Source: Candidatus Woesearchaeota archaeon
GTDB taxonomy: Archaea > Nanobdellota > Nanobdellia > Woesearchaeales > ARS49
Reading direction: 5' to 3'
Assembly: GCA_018302815.1 (NCBI GenBank)
Contig: JAGVZE010000007.1
Span: 62,001 to 126,000 of the forward strand
DNA length: 64,000 nucleotides
Positions within the stretch are counted from its first letter, which is position 1. Every line of letters begins with the position of its first letter. The notes under the pieces are model-generated. The model was not told the DNA's origin. It saw nothing but the letters and a program-made list of their open reading frames with translations, and searched no databases. This document shows positions 1-8,176 of this stretch, piece after piece. The position numbers were made by a program, and so were the translations under genes.

Positions 1-885
1 TCAGTAGGAAAGTCCACACTACTCAACACATTATGCGGAACACAAAGCAAAACCGCAGCCTACGAATTCACAACATTAACCTGCATTCCAGGAACGCTCT
101 GCCATCGCAACGCCAAAATCCAAATCCTCGACGTCCCCGGAATCCTAGAAGGCGCGGCATCAGGCAGAGGACGCGGAAAAGAAGTACTAGCCATGGCGCG
201 CAACTCAAACCTAGTCCTATTCATAATAGAAGCAATGCACCCAGAACATCTCCCACTGCTAAAAAAAGAAGTGCGCGATGTCGGCATTCGACTCGCAGAA
301 CAAAAACCGGACGTCAAACTCGTAAAGAAATCAAAAGACGGCCTATCAATCCACAGCACTGTGAAGCTGACCAAAGTCAGCAGAGAAACACTAGAAGCAA
401 TCCTCAAGGAATTTCGAATAATGAACGCCGACATCGTGATTAGGAACGACATAGACATCGACCAGTTCATCGACGCCATAGAAGGAAACAGAAGCTACGT
501 CAAACATCTAGTATGCATCAGCAAAGCAGACCTTCTAAACGTACACCAGAAAAAAGATTTACGCGAAAGATTCCCCGGCGCAGTATTCGTCAGCGCAGAG
601 AAAAAAACAGGAGTTGAAGACCTCAAAGACGCAATATTCGACCAGCTCAACTTCCTACGAGTATACCTAAAAGAAATCAACCACAAACCAGACATGGACG
701 AACCCATGATACTCACACGCCCAGCAACACTCAAAACAGTCTGCGAACACATCCACCGAGACTTCACAAAAAAATTCAAATACGCAAGAATCTGGGGCAA
801 ATCAGCCAAATTCGAAGGCCAAGTATTCAAAAACCTCGAAAAAGAATTATTGGATTCGGATGTCGTGGAAATACATTTACGGTAG
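1..885 (+). CDS. DRG/Obg-family GTPase with TGS domain (5' truncated by window edge)
   Basis: Frame open from base 1: SVGKSTLLN (P-loop), DVPGILEGAASGRGRGKEVL (DRG G3), KADLL, C-terminal TGS-like region. Confidence 0.9.
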   Translation, partial: SVGKSTLLNTLCGTQSKTAAYEFTTLTCIPGTLCHRNAKIQILDVPGILEGAASGRGRGKEVLAMARNSNLVLFIIEAMHPEHLPLLKKEVRDVGIRLAEQKPDVKLVKKSKDGLSIHSTVKLTKVSRETLEAILKEFRIMNADIVIRNDIDIDQFIDAIEGNRSYVKHLVCISKADLLNVHQKKDLRERFPGAVFVSAEKKTGVEDLKDAIFDQLNFLRVYLKEINHKPDMDEPMILTRPATLKTVCEHIHRDFTKKFKYARIWGKSAKFEGQVFKNLEKELLDSDVVEIHLR

Positions 886-1055
886 GGCGGAAGACGGCTG
901 GACGGACGATGGCGGGACGGCTTGACGGCACGAAGGTAGGACGGATGACTGCGGGACGGCTGTTTGAATGCCTGCAGCGAGTGTTTTGTCGCGGCTTTTT
1001 CTTTTGACAATACAAGATAGGAATCTTTATAATCCGTTTGAACTTTTTATTTTTC

Positions 1056-1583
1056 ATGGATAAAGACAGCATTGAAGCAGAATTGGCACAAATCGTTCAA
1101 AAACTCATAGAAGCATTCATTCTTTTCAAACCCAGAGAGAAAAAATCGTTTTTGGACCGCGATCCGCAAATGAACTATTTCGACAAGGAGTATCTAACCG
1201 AGCTCGTTAAGAAAAAAGTGCGTGTGGCGGAATACCTTAAAAAAAGAGTTCCTCCCGACAACGAAGAAACACAATTTCGTCAAGTGATGCGGGGAAGAAT
1301 AAACGTCATCGTACTGGATCTTAAGAGTTTATCAAAACAATTCTCTTCTGATGTGGCGCTTCGCGCCGCTGAATTGCTAAAGGACGCGGTCAACACAATG
1401 GAAGAATGCGAATTCGTCATCGACAACGAAGAATTGTTCGAACTTTGCGAAAAATACGAGTTCGCAGACATGCTCGATGGAAGCGCACCAATAGAATACC
1501 ACAATAGACGAAATGAAATCCTGCGCCTGCTTTTGGAAGCGCAAAAAAGCTTCAAACAACTCATGGCAATGACGAGCGCATAA
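1056..1583 (+). CDS. hypothetical alpha-helical protein
   Basis: Long ORF, internal Met (MDKDSIEAEL) is the likely start. Confidence 0.6.
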   Translation: MDKDSIEAELAQIVQKLIEAFILFKPREKKSFLDRDPQMNYFDKEYLTELVKKKVRVAEYLKKRVPPDNEETQFRQVMRGRINVIVLDLKSLSKQFSSDVALRAAELLKDAVNTMEECEFVIDNEELFELCEKYEFADMLDGSAPIEYHNRRNEILRLLLEAQKSFKQLMAMTSA

Positions 1584-1782
1584 ATCTCACGTCAGTTAAT
1601 TCTCATCAAAAGATTTAAATAGCGCGTTTTCAACAGTTTTATCATGCAATTACCGAGTGATTGTTTTTGGCGTTAATGGTCAGTTTCAATTAGATTTCAA
1701 TTTCTCAAAAAATGCATCCGGAATCTGGCGCAGCTGTATTTCTCAACTTTGATTCAACAGCACAACAAACTCGGAGGATATC

Positions 1783-2043
1783 ATGAGAACAGCATTAATC
1801 ATCAACGGAATAGTAATTGAACCAAGCGAAACATATTACGCGCAAGAGCGATACTTTGGCATAGAAGGAAAAGTAATCGGCGTTGAAGGGCAAAACCTAG
1901 TGATGGGGCCAGCTAGCGTCGTTGACTTACGCCAAATGCTTTCAGTCTGCATGCCATACGGATCGTCTGAATTCATAGAAGAAGTTGAAGTCGCGCGCTA
2001 CGAGATTTCACTGCAAAGACTAGAGTACTTCACTAAAAAATAA
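1783..2043 (+). CDS. hypothetical small protein
   Basis: ORF preceded by ggaggatatc Shine-Dalgarno-like sequence. Confidence 0.6.
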   Translation: MRTALIINGIVIEPSETYYAQERYFGIEGKVIGVEGQNLVMGPASVVDLRQMLSVCMPYGSSEFIEEVEVARYEISLQRLEYFTKK

Positions 2044-2106
2044 TATTGAATAGTGCTGCAGAGATGAGGTCAAATAGCGAAAGCTATCCATACTAGAGAC
2101 TTTATT

Positions 2107-2640
2107 TCATATCGTCAAGTATCCTTTCAAAACAAAGCCATTTGCCACATTGCTCAAAAGGTTTTTTCCGACAGTCTTCAAATCAAGTTCCACAATCTGG
2201 ATGCTGCGCTTGAGCAGCGCTTCAAATTTTGAAAGGTCAGGACGCGCCTTTCGCGAAGTCACCACAGCAACGTCAATATCGCTTTTAAGCGTGTCTTCTC
2301 CTCTGCCATAGCTTCCGAACAAAACAATCGCTTCAGGAGCCCCATACGCGTAATCTAGCACTTCAACTAAACCAGAGAGCATAACGCGTCTGACATTCTC
2401 CAACCGCTTCAGACGCGTAAACAACGCATTATCACGATTCGCAGTAACTTCCACCACTGCTTTAGTCCTTTTGACACAAAGAAGCCCCTCTTTTGCCAGC
2501 AGCTTCACATCACGAAGAACGGTATTTGGATGAAGACCTGCCCTGCGGGCAATCTCTCTTATGTGAAATCTTCCCTGCGGGTCGTCGAAAAACAAACCCA
2601 ACACTGAACTAGTGTATATTTTTTTATCCAAGTGTATCAT
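2107..2640 (-). CDS. HTH (ArsR/MarR-like) + MNT-type nucleotidyltransferase
   Basis: FHIREIARRAGLHPNTVLRDVKLLAKEGLL winged HTH; VLFGSYGRGEDTLKSDIDVAV (GSX10DXD). Start chosen from promoter layout. Confidence 0.85.
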   Translation of the reverse strand: MIHLDKKIYTSSVLGLFFDDPQGRFHIREIARRAGLHPNTVLRDVKLLAKEGLLCVKRTKAVVEVTANRDNALFTRLKRLENVRRVMLSGLVEVLDYAYGAPEAIVLFGSYGRGEDTLKSDIDVAVVTSRKARPDLSKFEALLKRSIQIVELDLKTVGKNLLSNVANGFVLKGYLTI

Positions 2641-2642
2641 TA

Positions 2643-2671
2643 TTTGTACAATTGTACAAATTGATATATAA
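2643..2671 (-). promoter_or_regulatory. TATA box plus 18-bp perfect palindrome TTTGTACAATTGTACAAA upstream of MNT gene
   Basis: TTATATATCA (minus) followed by the palindrome at 2643-2660, then ATG at 2640. Confidence 0.75.
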
Positions 2672-2763
2672 GCTTTTCTACAAAGTAACGGATGAATCTG
2701 CGGTGGAAATTCACTCAAGATGACGCGCTAATTCAAAAACACTTATTCTCTGCGAGCGATCGC

Positions 2764-3981
2764 TTAACGAACATATTCGCGCAAAATTTCCTTCGCGATC
2801 GCTGGAGCCGGCGCGAGCTGATTCCATCTGCTGCCAATAAACTTAGAACCTCTCTGCCGATAAGTTTCCCAATTCGCTCCGATCAGTTCTTGAGCGTGAG
2901 ACTGCAATTTATCGATGGATGCACCATATTGACCGATACATCGCGCAACGCTTAAATCCACATCAATATCAGAATCATTCTGCGCGTAAAATCCATAAAT
3001 CGGCATGATTATCCTTACAAGCCTAGATAAATCTTGAGGCGTAATATTGTAAGGCTGACTAAATAAATCCGTTCCAAAATTAATCGCTCCATCACTGCGC
3101 ACCTCTTTTGGTTCAACAAAACGCGCTCCAACTTCAAATATCTGCATTTGCTCGCCGTATGCAGATCCCATCCGTCCAATTCTCAGAATAAAATCATTAC
3201 TTATCTCTTCCAATGTGGCATCGGGCCGTTGAAGAACCTCTATCGCATATGTACGCAAAGTCCGCTCATTAAGCGCAAAAAGATCATCAACCGTATTCTC
3301 GCCAGAATTCATGATAAATCTCCAACAACGCGCATCAGGCCATTCGTTATGCTGAATCTTATGAATTGCTTCATGCGCTAATGTGCATGCTCGCGTCTCA
3401 CGCAAAGCAAGCAATCGGGCCAAATCCGACGCGGGAACAGCGGGAAAAACAATAACTCGATCAAGATTAGCAGAATATATGCCTGCGAAATGACCATGTC
3501 CATCAACCGCCTGCATATCTCCCTCTGTTTGTCGCAAGATTTTTGCGGCGATAGGCTGCGTCGCACTCAATTCCCGAAGCCCTTCAAATGTGATAAACTG
3601 GGCTTCTGAACGCTCAATGATGTGATTGTAGAGAAGACCAATTCTTGTTTCATCAAGAACTCTCTGTTCAATAGCGCTCAGAGCTTCTTTTTGTTGTTCT
3701 TGCGGCAGCCGTAAAAACCCGCCAAAAAGAGCGAGGTCCTCATTTGGAATCAACTGACGCAAGTAATTCCATTGATTGGGAAGTTGTACATCTTTTGTTC
3801 GGCTGCTTTGCAAGTACAATGAAACTGGTCCAATTCCAGTCGCTTCTGCCGCAGCATATGCCCCGCCCAAAGCCAGAATGCGAAGAAATCGCCTTCTATC
3901 AAAAGCAAATCTCTCTTCAGCCTGCACTTGCTGCCCCTGATTTTTCTGCTTAGTCTTCTTTTCGCGGCGTCGTCTGCTCAT
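2764..3981 (-). CDS. putative Tat-exported HExxH metalloprotein
   Basis: N-terminal DRRRFLRILALGGAYAAAEA twin-arginine-like signal; CTLAHEAIHKIQHNEW contains HEAIH. Confidence 0.65.
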   Translation of the reverse strand: MSRRRREKKTKQKNQGQQVQAEERFAFDRRRFLRILALGGAYAAAEATGIGPVSLYLQSSRTKDVQLPNQWNYLRQLIPNEDLALFGGFLRLPQEQQKEALSAIEQRVLDETRIGLLYNHIIERSEAQFITFEGLRELSATQPIAAKILRQTEGDMQAVDGHGHFAGIYSANLDRVIVFPAVPASDLARLLALRETRACTLAHEAIHKIQHNEWPDARCWRFIMNSGENTVDDLFALNERTLRTYAIEVLQRPDATLEEISNDFILRIGRMGSAYGEQMQIFEVGARFVEPKEVRSDGAINFGTDLFSQPYNITPQDLSRLVRIIMPIYGFYAQNDSDIDVDLSVARCIGQYGASIDKLQSHAQELIGANWETYRQRGSKFIGSRWNQLAPAPAIAKEILREYVR

Positions 3982-4155
3982 AAGTTTGATTTTGAGAAAT
4001 ATGGTTTATAAACCTTGCTGTTATGACTACTTTTGAGTGATTAATGTATTTACAAATTCTTCCTTATGAGACTTGATTTCTTGCTCGAAGGTCTGCGCGC
4101 CATTCCTTCGCCGTCTGAAGTTTTTGCGTTCGCGAGCTTTTGAACAGCGAAAGAC

Positions 4156-4188
4156 TTATATATCAATAATGGATAATATTATTCAGTT
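4156..4188 (+). promoter_or_regulatory. TATA box TTATATATCA followed by AT-rich inverted repeat upstream of MNT gene
   Basis: AATAAT-N7-ATTATT and direct ATGGATAAT repeats between TATA and ATG. Confidence 0.6.
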
Positions 4189-4764
4189 ATGGATAATAAA
4201 CTGAAAGTCATCAATTATCTAGGAAAGAACACCGACCAAGCATTCACCATGCACGAGCTTAGCAAGCTCGCAAAAATTCCTTATGCGACATTCCACAGAA
4301 CAATCAAAAAACTGGCAGATCTCATAGTAAGAACAAAGGCAGGAAAAGCAACACTTATCCAAATCAACAAGCAAAATCAAATCGTAAAGCATTATTTAAT
4401 CATCTCCTCAAAAGAAGAGAAAGATGAATATCTCAAAAAACAATCCATTCTCAAGAAAATAACAGAAGAATTACCCGCCGGCGAATACTCGCTGATTTTA
4501 TTCGGAAGCTACTCTAAAAACACTCAAACCGCAAAAAGCGACATAGACCTGCTAATCATCAATAAGACCGGCGAGCGAGAACCCGATTTTTCCAGATATG
4601 AAACACTTTTTCGAATACGAATCAACCCTATCTACGTCACGCGCAAAGAATTCACCGCCATGCTCAAAGATAGTGAAGAAAACATTGGAACGCAAGCATT
4701 AAGAAACCACATACTTCTTCACGACCCTGAACTATTTTGGAACCTCGTCTATGGAATTCGATAA
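4189..4764 (+). CDS. HTH + MNT nucleotidyltransferase (antitoxin-like)
   Basis: ILFGSYSKNTQTAKSDIDLLII; N-terminal winged HTH; overlaps HEPN gene. Confidence 0.85.
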   Translation: MDNKLKVINYLGKNTDQAFTMHELSKLAKIPYATFHRTIKKLADLIVRTKAGKATLIQINKQNQIVKHYLIISSKEEKDEYLKKQSILKKITEELPAGEYSLILFGSYSKNTQTAKSDIDLLIINKTGEREPDFSRYETLFRIRINPIYVTRKEFTAMLKDSEENIGTQALRNHILLHDPELFWNLVYGIR

Positions 4765-5275
4765 GAAAACGTACAAGCAGGAATTTGAAAATGCACTCTT
4801 AGAAGGAAGCATCAGAACATCAGACCAGCAGTTCAAAATCAAACTTTTTCTCAGAAAAGCAGAAAACAGCCTGTTGATAGCCAATCACGTCAAAGACATC
4901 AAGCCAGCAAAAGGACAGCCAGAAAAACTTTATTGGAATTATTGGGCAATCACTATATCGTACTATGCAATGCTGTACGCCGCCAAAGCAGCCATACTCA
5001 CCAAAGGTTATGAAACAAAAAACCACACCGCTGCCCAAACCGCGCTTGGCCACCTACTTGTGCCCAATCAAATACAAAAAGAAGATTTGCTGCTGCTCCA
5101 GCAAGCCCACAAAATCTTCGAAGACGAATACGTCAAATATTTCGAAGACGCACGAAAAGAAGCCCACACCGCACGCTACACTGCAATCAAAACATACACC
5201 GAAAAACGACTCGAAGAAATCCATAACAACGCACAAAAATTCGTCGCAAAAATCGCACTCTTCATCCAAGAATAA
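4751..5275 (+). CDS. HEPN-domain protein (toxin-like)
   Basis: All-helical, ARKEAHTARY motif, overlaps upstream MNT gene by 14 bp. Confidence 0.75.
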   Translation: MEFDKKTYKQEFENALLEGSIRTSDQQFKIKLFLRKAENSLLIANHVKDIKPAKGQPEKLYWNYWAITISYYAMLYAAKAAILTKGYETKNHTAAQTALGHLLVPNQIQKEDLLLLQQAHKIFEDEYVKYFEDARKEAHTARYTAIKTYTEKRLEEIHNNAQKFVAKIALFIQE

Positions 5276-5356
5276 TCATAGATATGACTGCGAAGCCATA
5301 AACAGCACACGCAAAATCATCTCAAAGCATACGCTCTTTGCGGTTTTTCGTCACAG

Positions 5357-6220
5357 TTACCCGCAGAGCGACTTCACAAAATCGCCTTTACTCAAATTCG
5401 CCTTTTTAGCCAATTTCTCAAGCGCCTTGTCAAAACCAGAACCGTACTGCGCAGCCTGTTTTTTTCGCCAAGCAATCTCTTTAGGAACGCCGAGCGCCTC
5501 TGCAATTTTTCTGAACACAACCTTGCGCTCTCCATCAACAATCTTTTCCTCACCCGAAAGACCCATCGCGGTAACGATAACTTTCTCGTCTAAGAACGGA
5601 ACTTTAGCGCTCACCTGCAAGCCTGCCCCAAGCGAACAATCCCTTGCCAAATCAACCTTGGCAAGATTAAGCAAACCTTTCCAGCATTCGGCATTAACGT
5701 CCTTAGCGATAACGTGGCGCTGATAGCCAGCGTACACTTCCTCAGTACCCAAGCCGCCAAATATTACTGTAATACCATCTTCTTTCGCAAGCTCAACACC
5801 CGCGATAACAACCGCGCCAATACCAATCTGCACAGGGTCGTCCCAGCCAATCATTTTAGCGGACTTTTGCAGGAACTGCAAGACACCATCAACTTCAAAC
5901 TCGCGAAGCTTCCACTCGCACCCAAGCGATTTTGCCATTATGGTCGCAGCTTTCACATCAGGACTGCCCCTAAGCCCGACAGTATAGCAGACCATTTCCT
6001 TCGAGAATCTTTTCGCAAGAAGAGCGATAAGACTGCTATCAACACCACCGCTCAAAAGCACGCCGAACTTTCCCTTCGGAACGCGCTTACGCACCGCCTC
6101 AACAATAGCATCACTCGCCTGCTGAACTGTAGATTGCGTGATGTTCGCCTTAAGCGATTGGACATAGCTCTGCCAATCCTGCTCTGAAATTCTCTCGCCA
6201 GCTTCAAAACGCTCAATCAT
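5357..6220 (-). CDS. Asparagine-synthase-like ATP pyrophosphatase, no glutaminase domain
   Basis: FGVLLSGGVDSSLIALLAKRF PP-loop; AsnB C-terminal-domain-like. Confidence 0.8.
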   Translation of the reverse strand: MIERFEAGERISEQDWQSYVQSLKANITQSTVQQASDAIVEAVRKRVPKGKFGVLLSGGVDSSLIALLAKRFSKEMVCYTVGLRGSPDVKAATIMAKSLGCEWKLREFEVDGVLQFLQKSAKMIGWDDPVQIGIGAVVIAGVELAKEDGITVIFGGLGTEEVYAGYQRHVIAKDVNAECWKGLLNLAKVDLARDCSLGAGLQVSAKVPFLDEKVIVTAMGLSGEEKIVDGERKVVFRKIAEALGVPKEIAWRKKQAAQYGSGFDKALEKLAKKANLSKGDFVKSLCG

Positions 6221-6273
6221 ATCCTCTTAAACCAAACGAGCGTTTTAAAAAGCTTACCACAAATCCAACTAAC

Positions 6274-6678
6274 ATGAGATTCAAAGCATACGGACATCAA
6301 AACATACTCGCCACACACAAGAATACACTCGAAATCACCAAAGCAGAACATTTGACCCTAAACGGCGACTGCATACTCGCAGTCAAAGCGGATTTCAATT
6401 TCGAAGAACTCAAGAAATTAGCGCAAAAAGGCGGACAGATGAAAATGACATTCACCTGCGAAGGCATCAGCGATACCGTCGAAGGAACATTAAATTCTGA
6501 GTTCAAAGACGAACACGAAATCGTATTGCGTCTAGGAGAATACGCATCCGAACGCACCCTTGCAACACGATGCGACAAAGCAGCAAAACATATAAAACGA
6601 GAACTAGTAGAACTACTCAAAAAAGGAAAACAATTAGAGGTACACCTTGAAATCTCTGAATTTCAAAGCAAACAATAA
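6274..6678 (+). CDS. DUF371-like archaeal protein
   Basis: GHQNILATHKNTLEITKAEHLTLNGDCILAV. Confidence 0.65.
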   Translation: MRFKAYGHQNILATHKNTLEITKAEHLTLNGDCILAVKADFNFEELKKLAQKGGQMKMTFTCEGISDTVEGTLNSEFKDEHEIVLRLGEYASERTLATRCDKAAKHIKRELVELLKKGKQLEVHLEISEFQSKQ

Positions 6679-6686
6679 GAAAGAGT

Positions 6687-7211
6687 TTGAAATTCCGAAT
6701 ACTTCAAGACGCACTTCAAATAATAAACCAACAGAGGTGTATCTTGAAGCAGCTCAGTAAAAATGATGTAGAAAAAATCAACACAGAAATAAAAAACGCA
6801 TACGGAAAAGAAGACTTCTTCGACAAAAAAGACCAACTCGTCATCAAAGACTTCGAACACGCACTATTCATCCTCAAAGACAAACAACCAATGTTCTTCT
6901 ACAAAGAAGGAAAACCAATACCAACACTAAAATCACTTCTTACAAACCAATTCCTCAAAACAGCAACTGTCGACATGGGCGCGGTGAAGTTCGTAAGCTC
7001 AGGAGCAGACGTGATGCGCCCCGGAATCAAAGAACTCGACCACACGATAAACAAAGGAGACATCATCGCAATCGTCGATGAAAAACACAAAAAACCACTG
7101 TGCGTAGCAGAAGCGCTCTTTAGCGGAGAAGAAATATTCCAAATGAAAACCGGCAGAGTCTTCAAGAATGTACACCACGTAGGCGATGTGATTTGGAAGA
7201 TAGACTCGTAA
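6687..7211 (+). CDS. PUA-domain RNA-binding protein (MCT-1/Tma20-like)
   Basis: C-terminal VSSGADVMRPGIKELDHTINKGDIIAIVDEKHKKPLCVAEAL PUA pattern; true start may be an internal TTG. Confidence 0.75.
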   Translation: MKFRILQDALQIINQQRCILKQLSKNDVEKINTEIKNAYGKEDFFDKKDQLVIKDFEHALFILKDKQPMFFYKEGKPIPTLKSLLTNQFLKTATVDMGAVKFVSSGADVMRPGIKELDHTINKGDIIAIVDEKHKKPLCVAEALFSGEEIFQMKTGRVFKNVHHVGDVIWKIDS

Positions 7212-7258
7212 CTTCGCTACAATAATCTTTAAATGAGCGATATGACAAAGGCAAGAAC

Positions 7259-7717
7259 ATGACTCTTTCACCAGAAAGCCAAGCAAGCCAATTCGCCAGA
7301 TGGACTACATTTATCAGCCATTCTAACATCAAACTCGCAGATATAATAGATCTTGGCGCGCTAAAGCCAGAAACTGCAGAGTACATCAGCCGTCTTATTC
7401 CTTTATTGCGACTCATGCGTTTTTCAGTCGGAGATTCAAGCGTACCTCCCAAAGAAGCATACGCCCTTGCAGGGTCATACCAAACTGTCGATGATCTTGC
7501 CAGTATCGCCAGACAAGACGCTAAATTAACCGACCAACAAATATCGTCAAAATTACAATCATATGAGACAGCACTTGAAAACATTTGCCGCGATAGGCGA
7601 GCTACCGTTGGACAAAGAGTAACTACTCTGATGGAATTGAATGACTATCTACATAGAATCGTCTATGTTTTTGCAGACATTCGAAGACGATACCAGAATC
7701 AAATAGATGACGACTAG
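7259..7717 (+). CDS. hypothetical helical protein
   Basis: ORF only. Confidence 0.5.
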   Translation: MTLSPESQASQFARWTTFISHSNIKLADIIDLGALKPETAEYISRLIPLLRLMRFSVGDSSVPPKEAYALAGSYQTVDDLASIARQDAKLTDQQISSKLQSYETALENICRDRRATVGQRVTTLMELNDYLHRIVYVFADIRRRYQNQIDDD

Positions 7718-8175
7718 TGCATATCCATAATCCTTCTAGCCTTCGGAACGAAATTGATGATATGGTCATCCTTGAACCTGCCTGAACCGATAAAATCAGA
7801 ATTGCACTTCATTATCACAAAACCATCAAATTTATCGCTGATGACAACATCATTGCCCTTGAACCACTCTCTCATCTGCTCTTGGTTAACTTCGCAGATA
7901 TTCTTCTTCGCGAACGGACCTATAAGCTGAGCTCCCTCGATGCTCAAGCGCAAAGTATCATTCTTCACTTCAGCGATGTAAAGCCCAAGGCTGTTAATGC
8001 GAATATTCTTCACAGAAATATTGTCGATATCGCGCGAAAGAAGACACACACGCTCTTTTCTTCGAACAAACACCGCGTGATCGAACCACTCCGGGTATCC
8101 GCCGAACTGGTCAACTATAAGTTTCAAGAAAACCTTCACTTCCCTAGTCATCATAACACTTTCAATTTCCTTCAT
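7714..8175 (-). CDS. putative PUA-like RNA-associated protein
   Basis: LSIEGAQLIGP...NSDFIGSGRF resembles C-terminal domains of archaeal RNA methylases; downstream of infB. Confidence 0.5.
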   Translation of the reverse strand: MKEIESVMMTREVKVFLKLIVDQFGGYPEWFDHAVFVRRKERVCLLSRDIDNISVKNIRINSLGLYIAEVKNDTLRLSIEGAQLIGPFAKKNICEVNQEQMREWFKGNDVVISDKFDGFVIMKCNSDFIGSGRFKDDHIINFVPKARRIMDMH

Positions 8176-8176
8176 C

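Noticed and set aside
60-479. 139-aa minus ORF and 136-aa plus ORF at window start
   Set aside because: Overlap the DRG GTPase reading frame, low-complexity composition
893-959. GACGG repeats as a CRISPR array
   Set aside because: Unit too short, no spacers, no cas genes in the window
4965-5723. 252-aa plus-strand ORF
   Set aside because: Overlaps HEPN gene in another frame and the asparagine-synthase-like gene antisense; S/T/K-rich shadow translation
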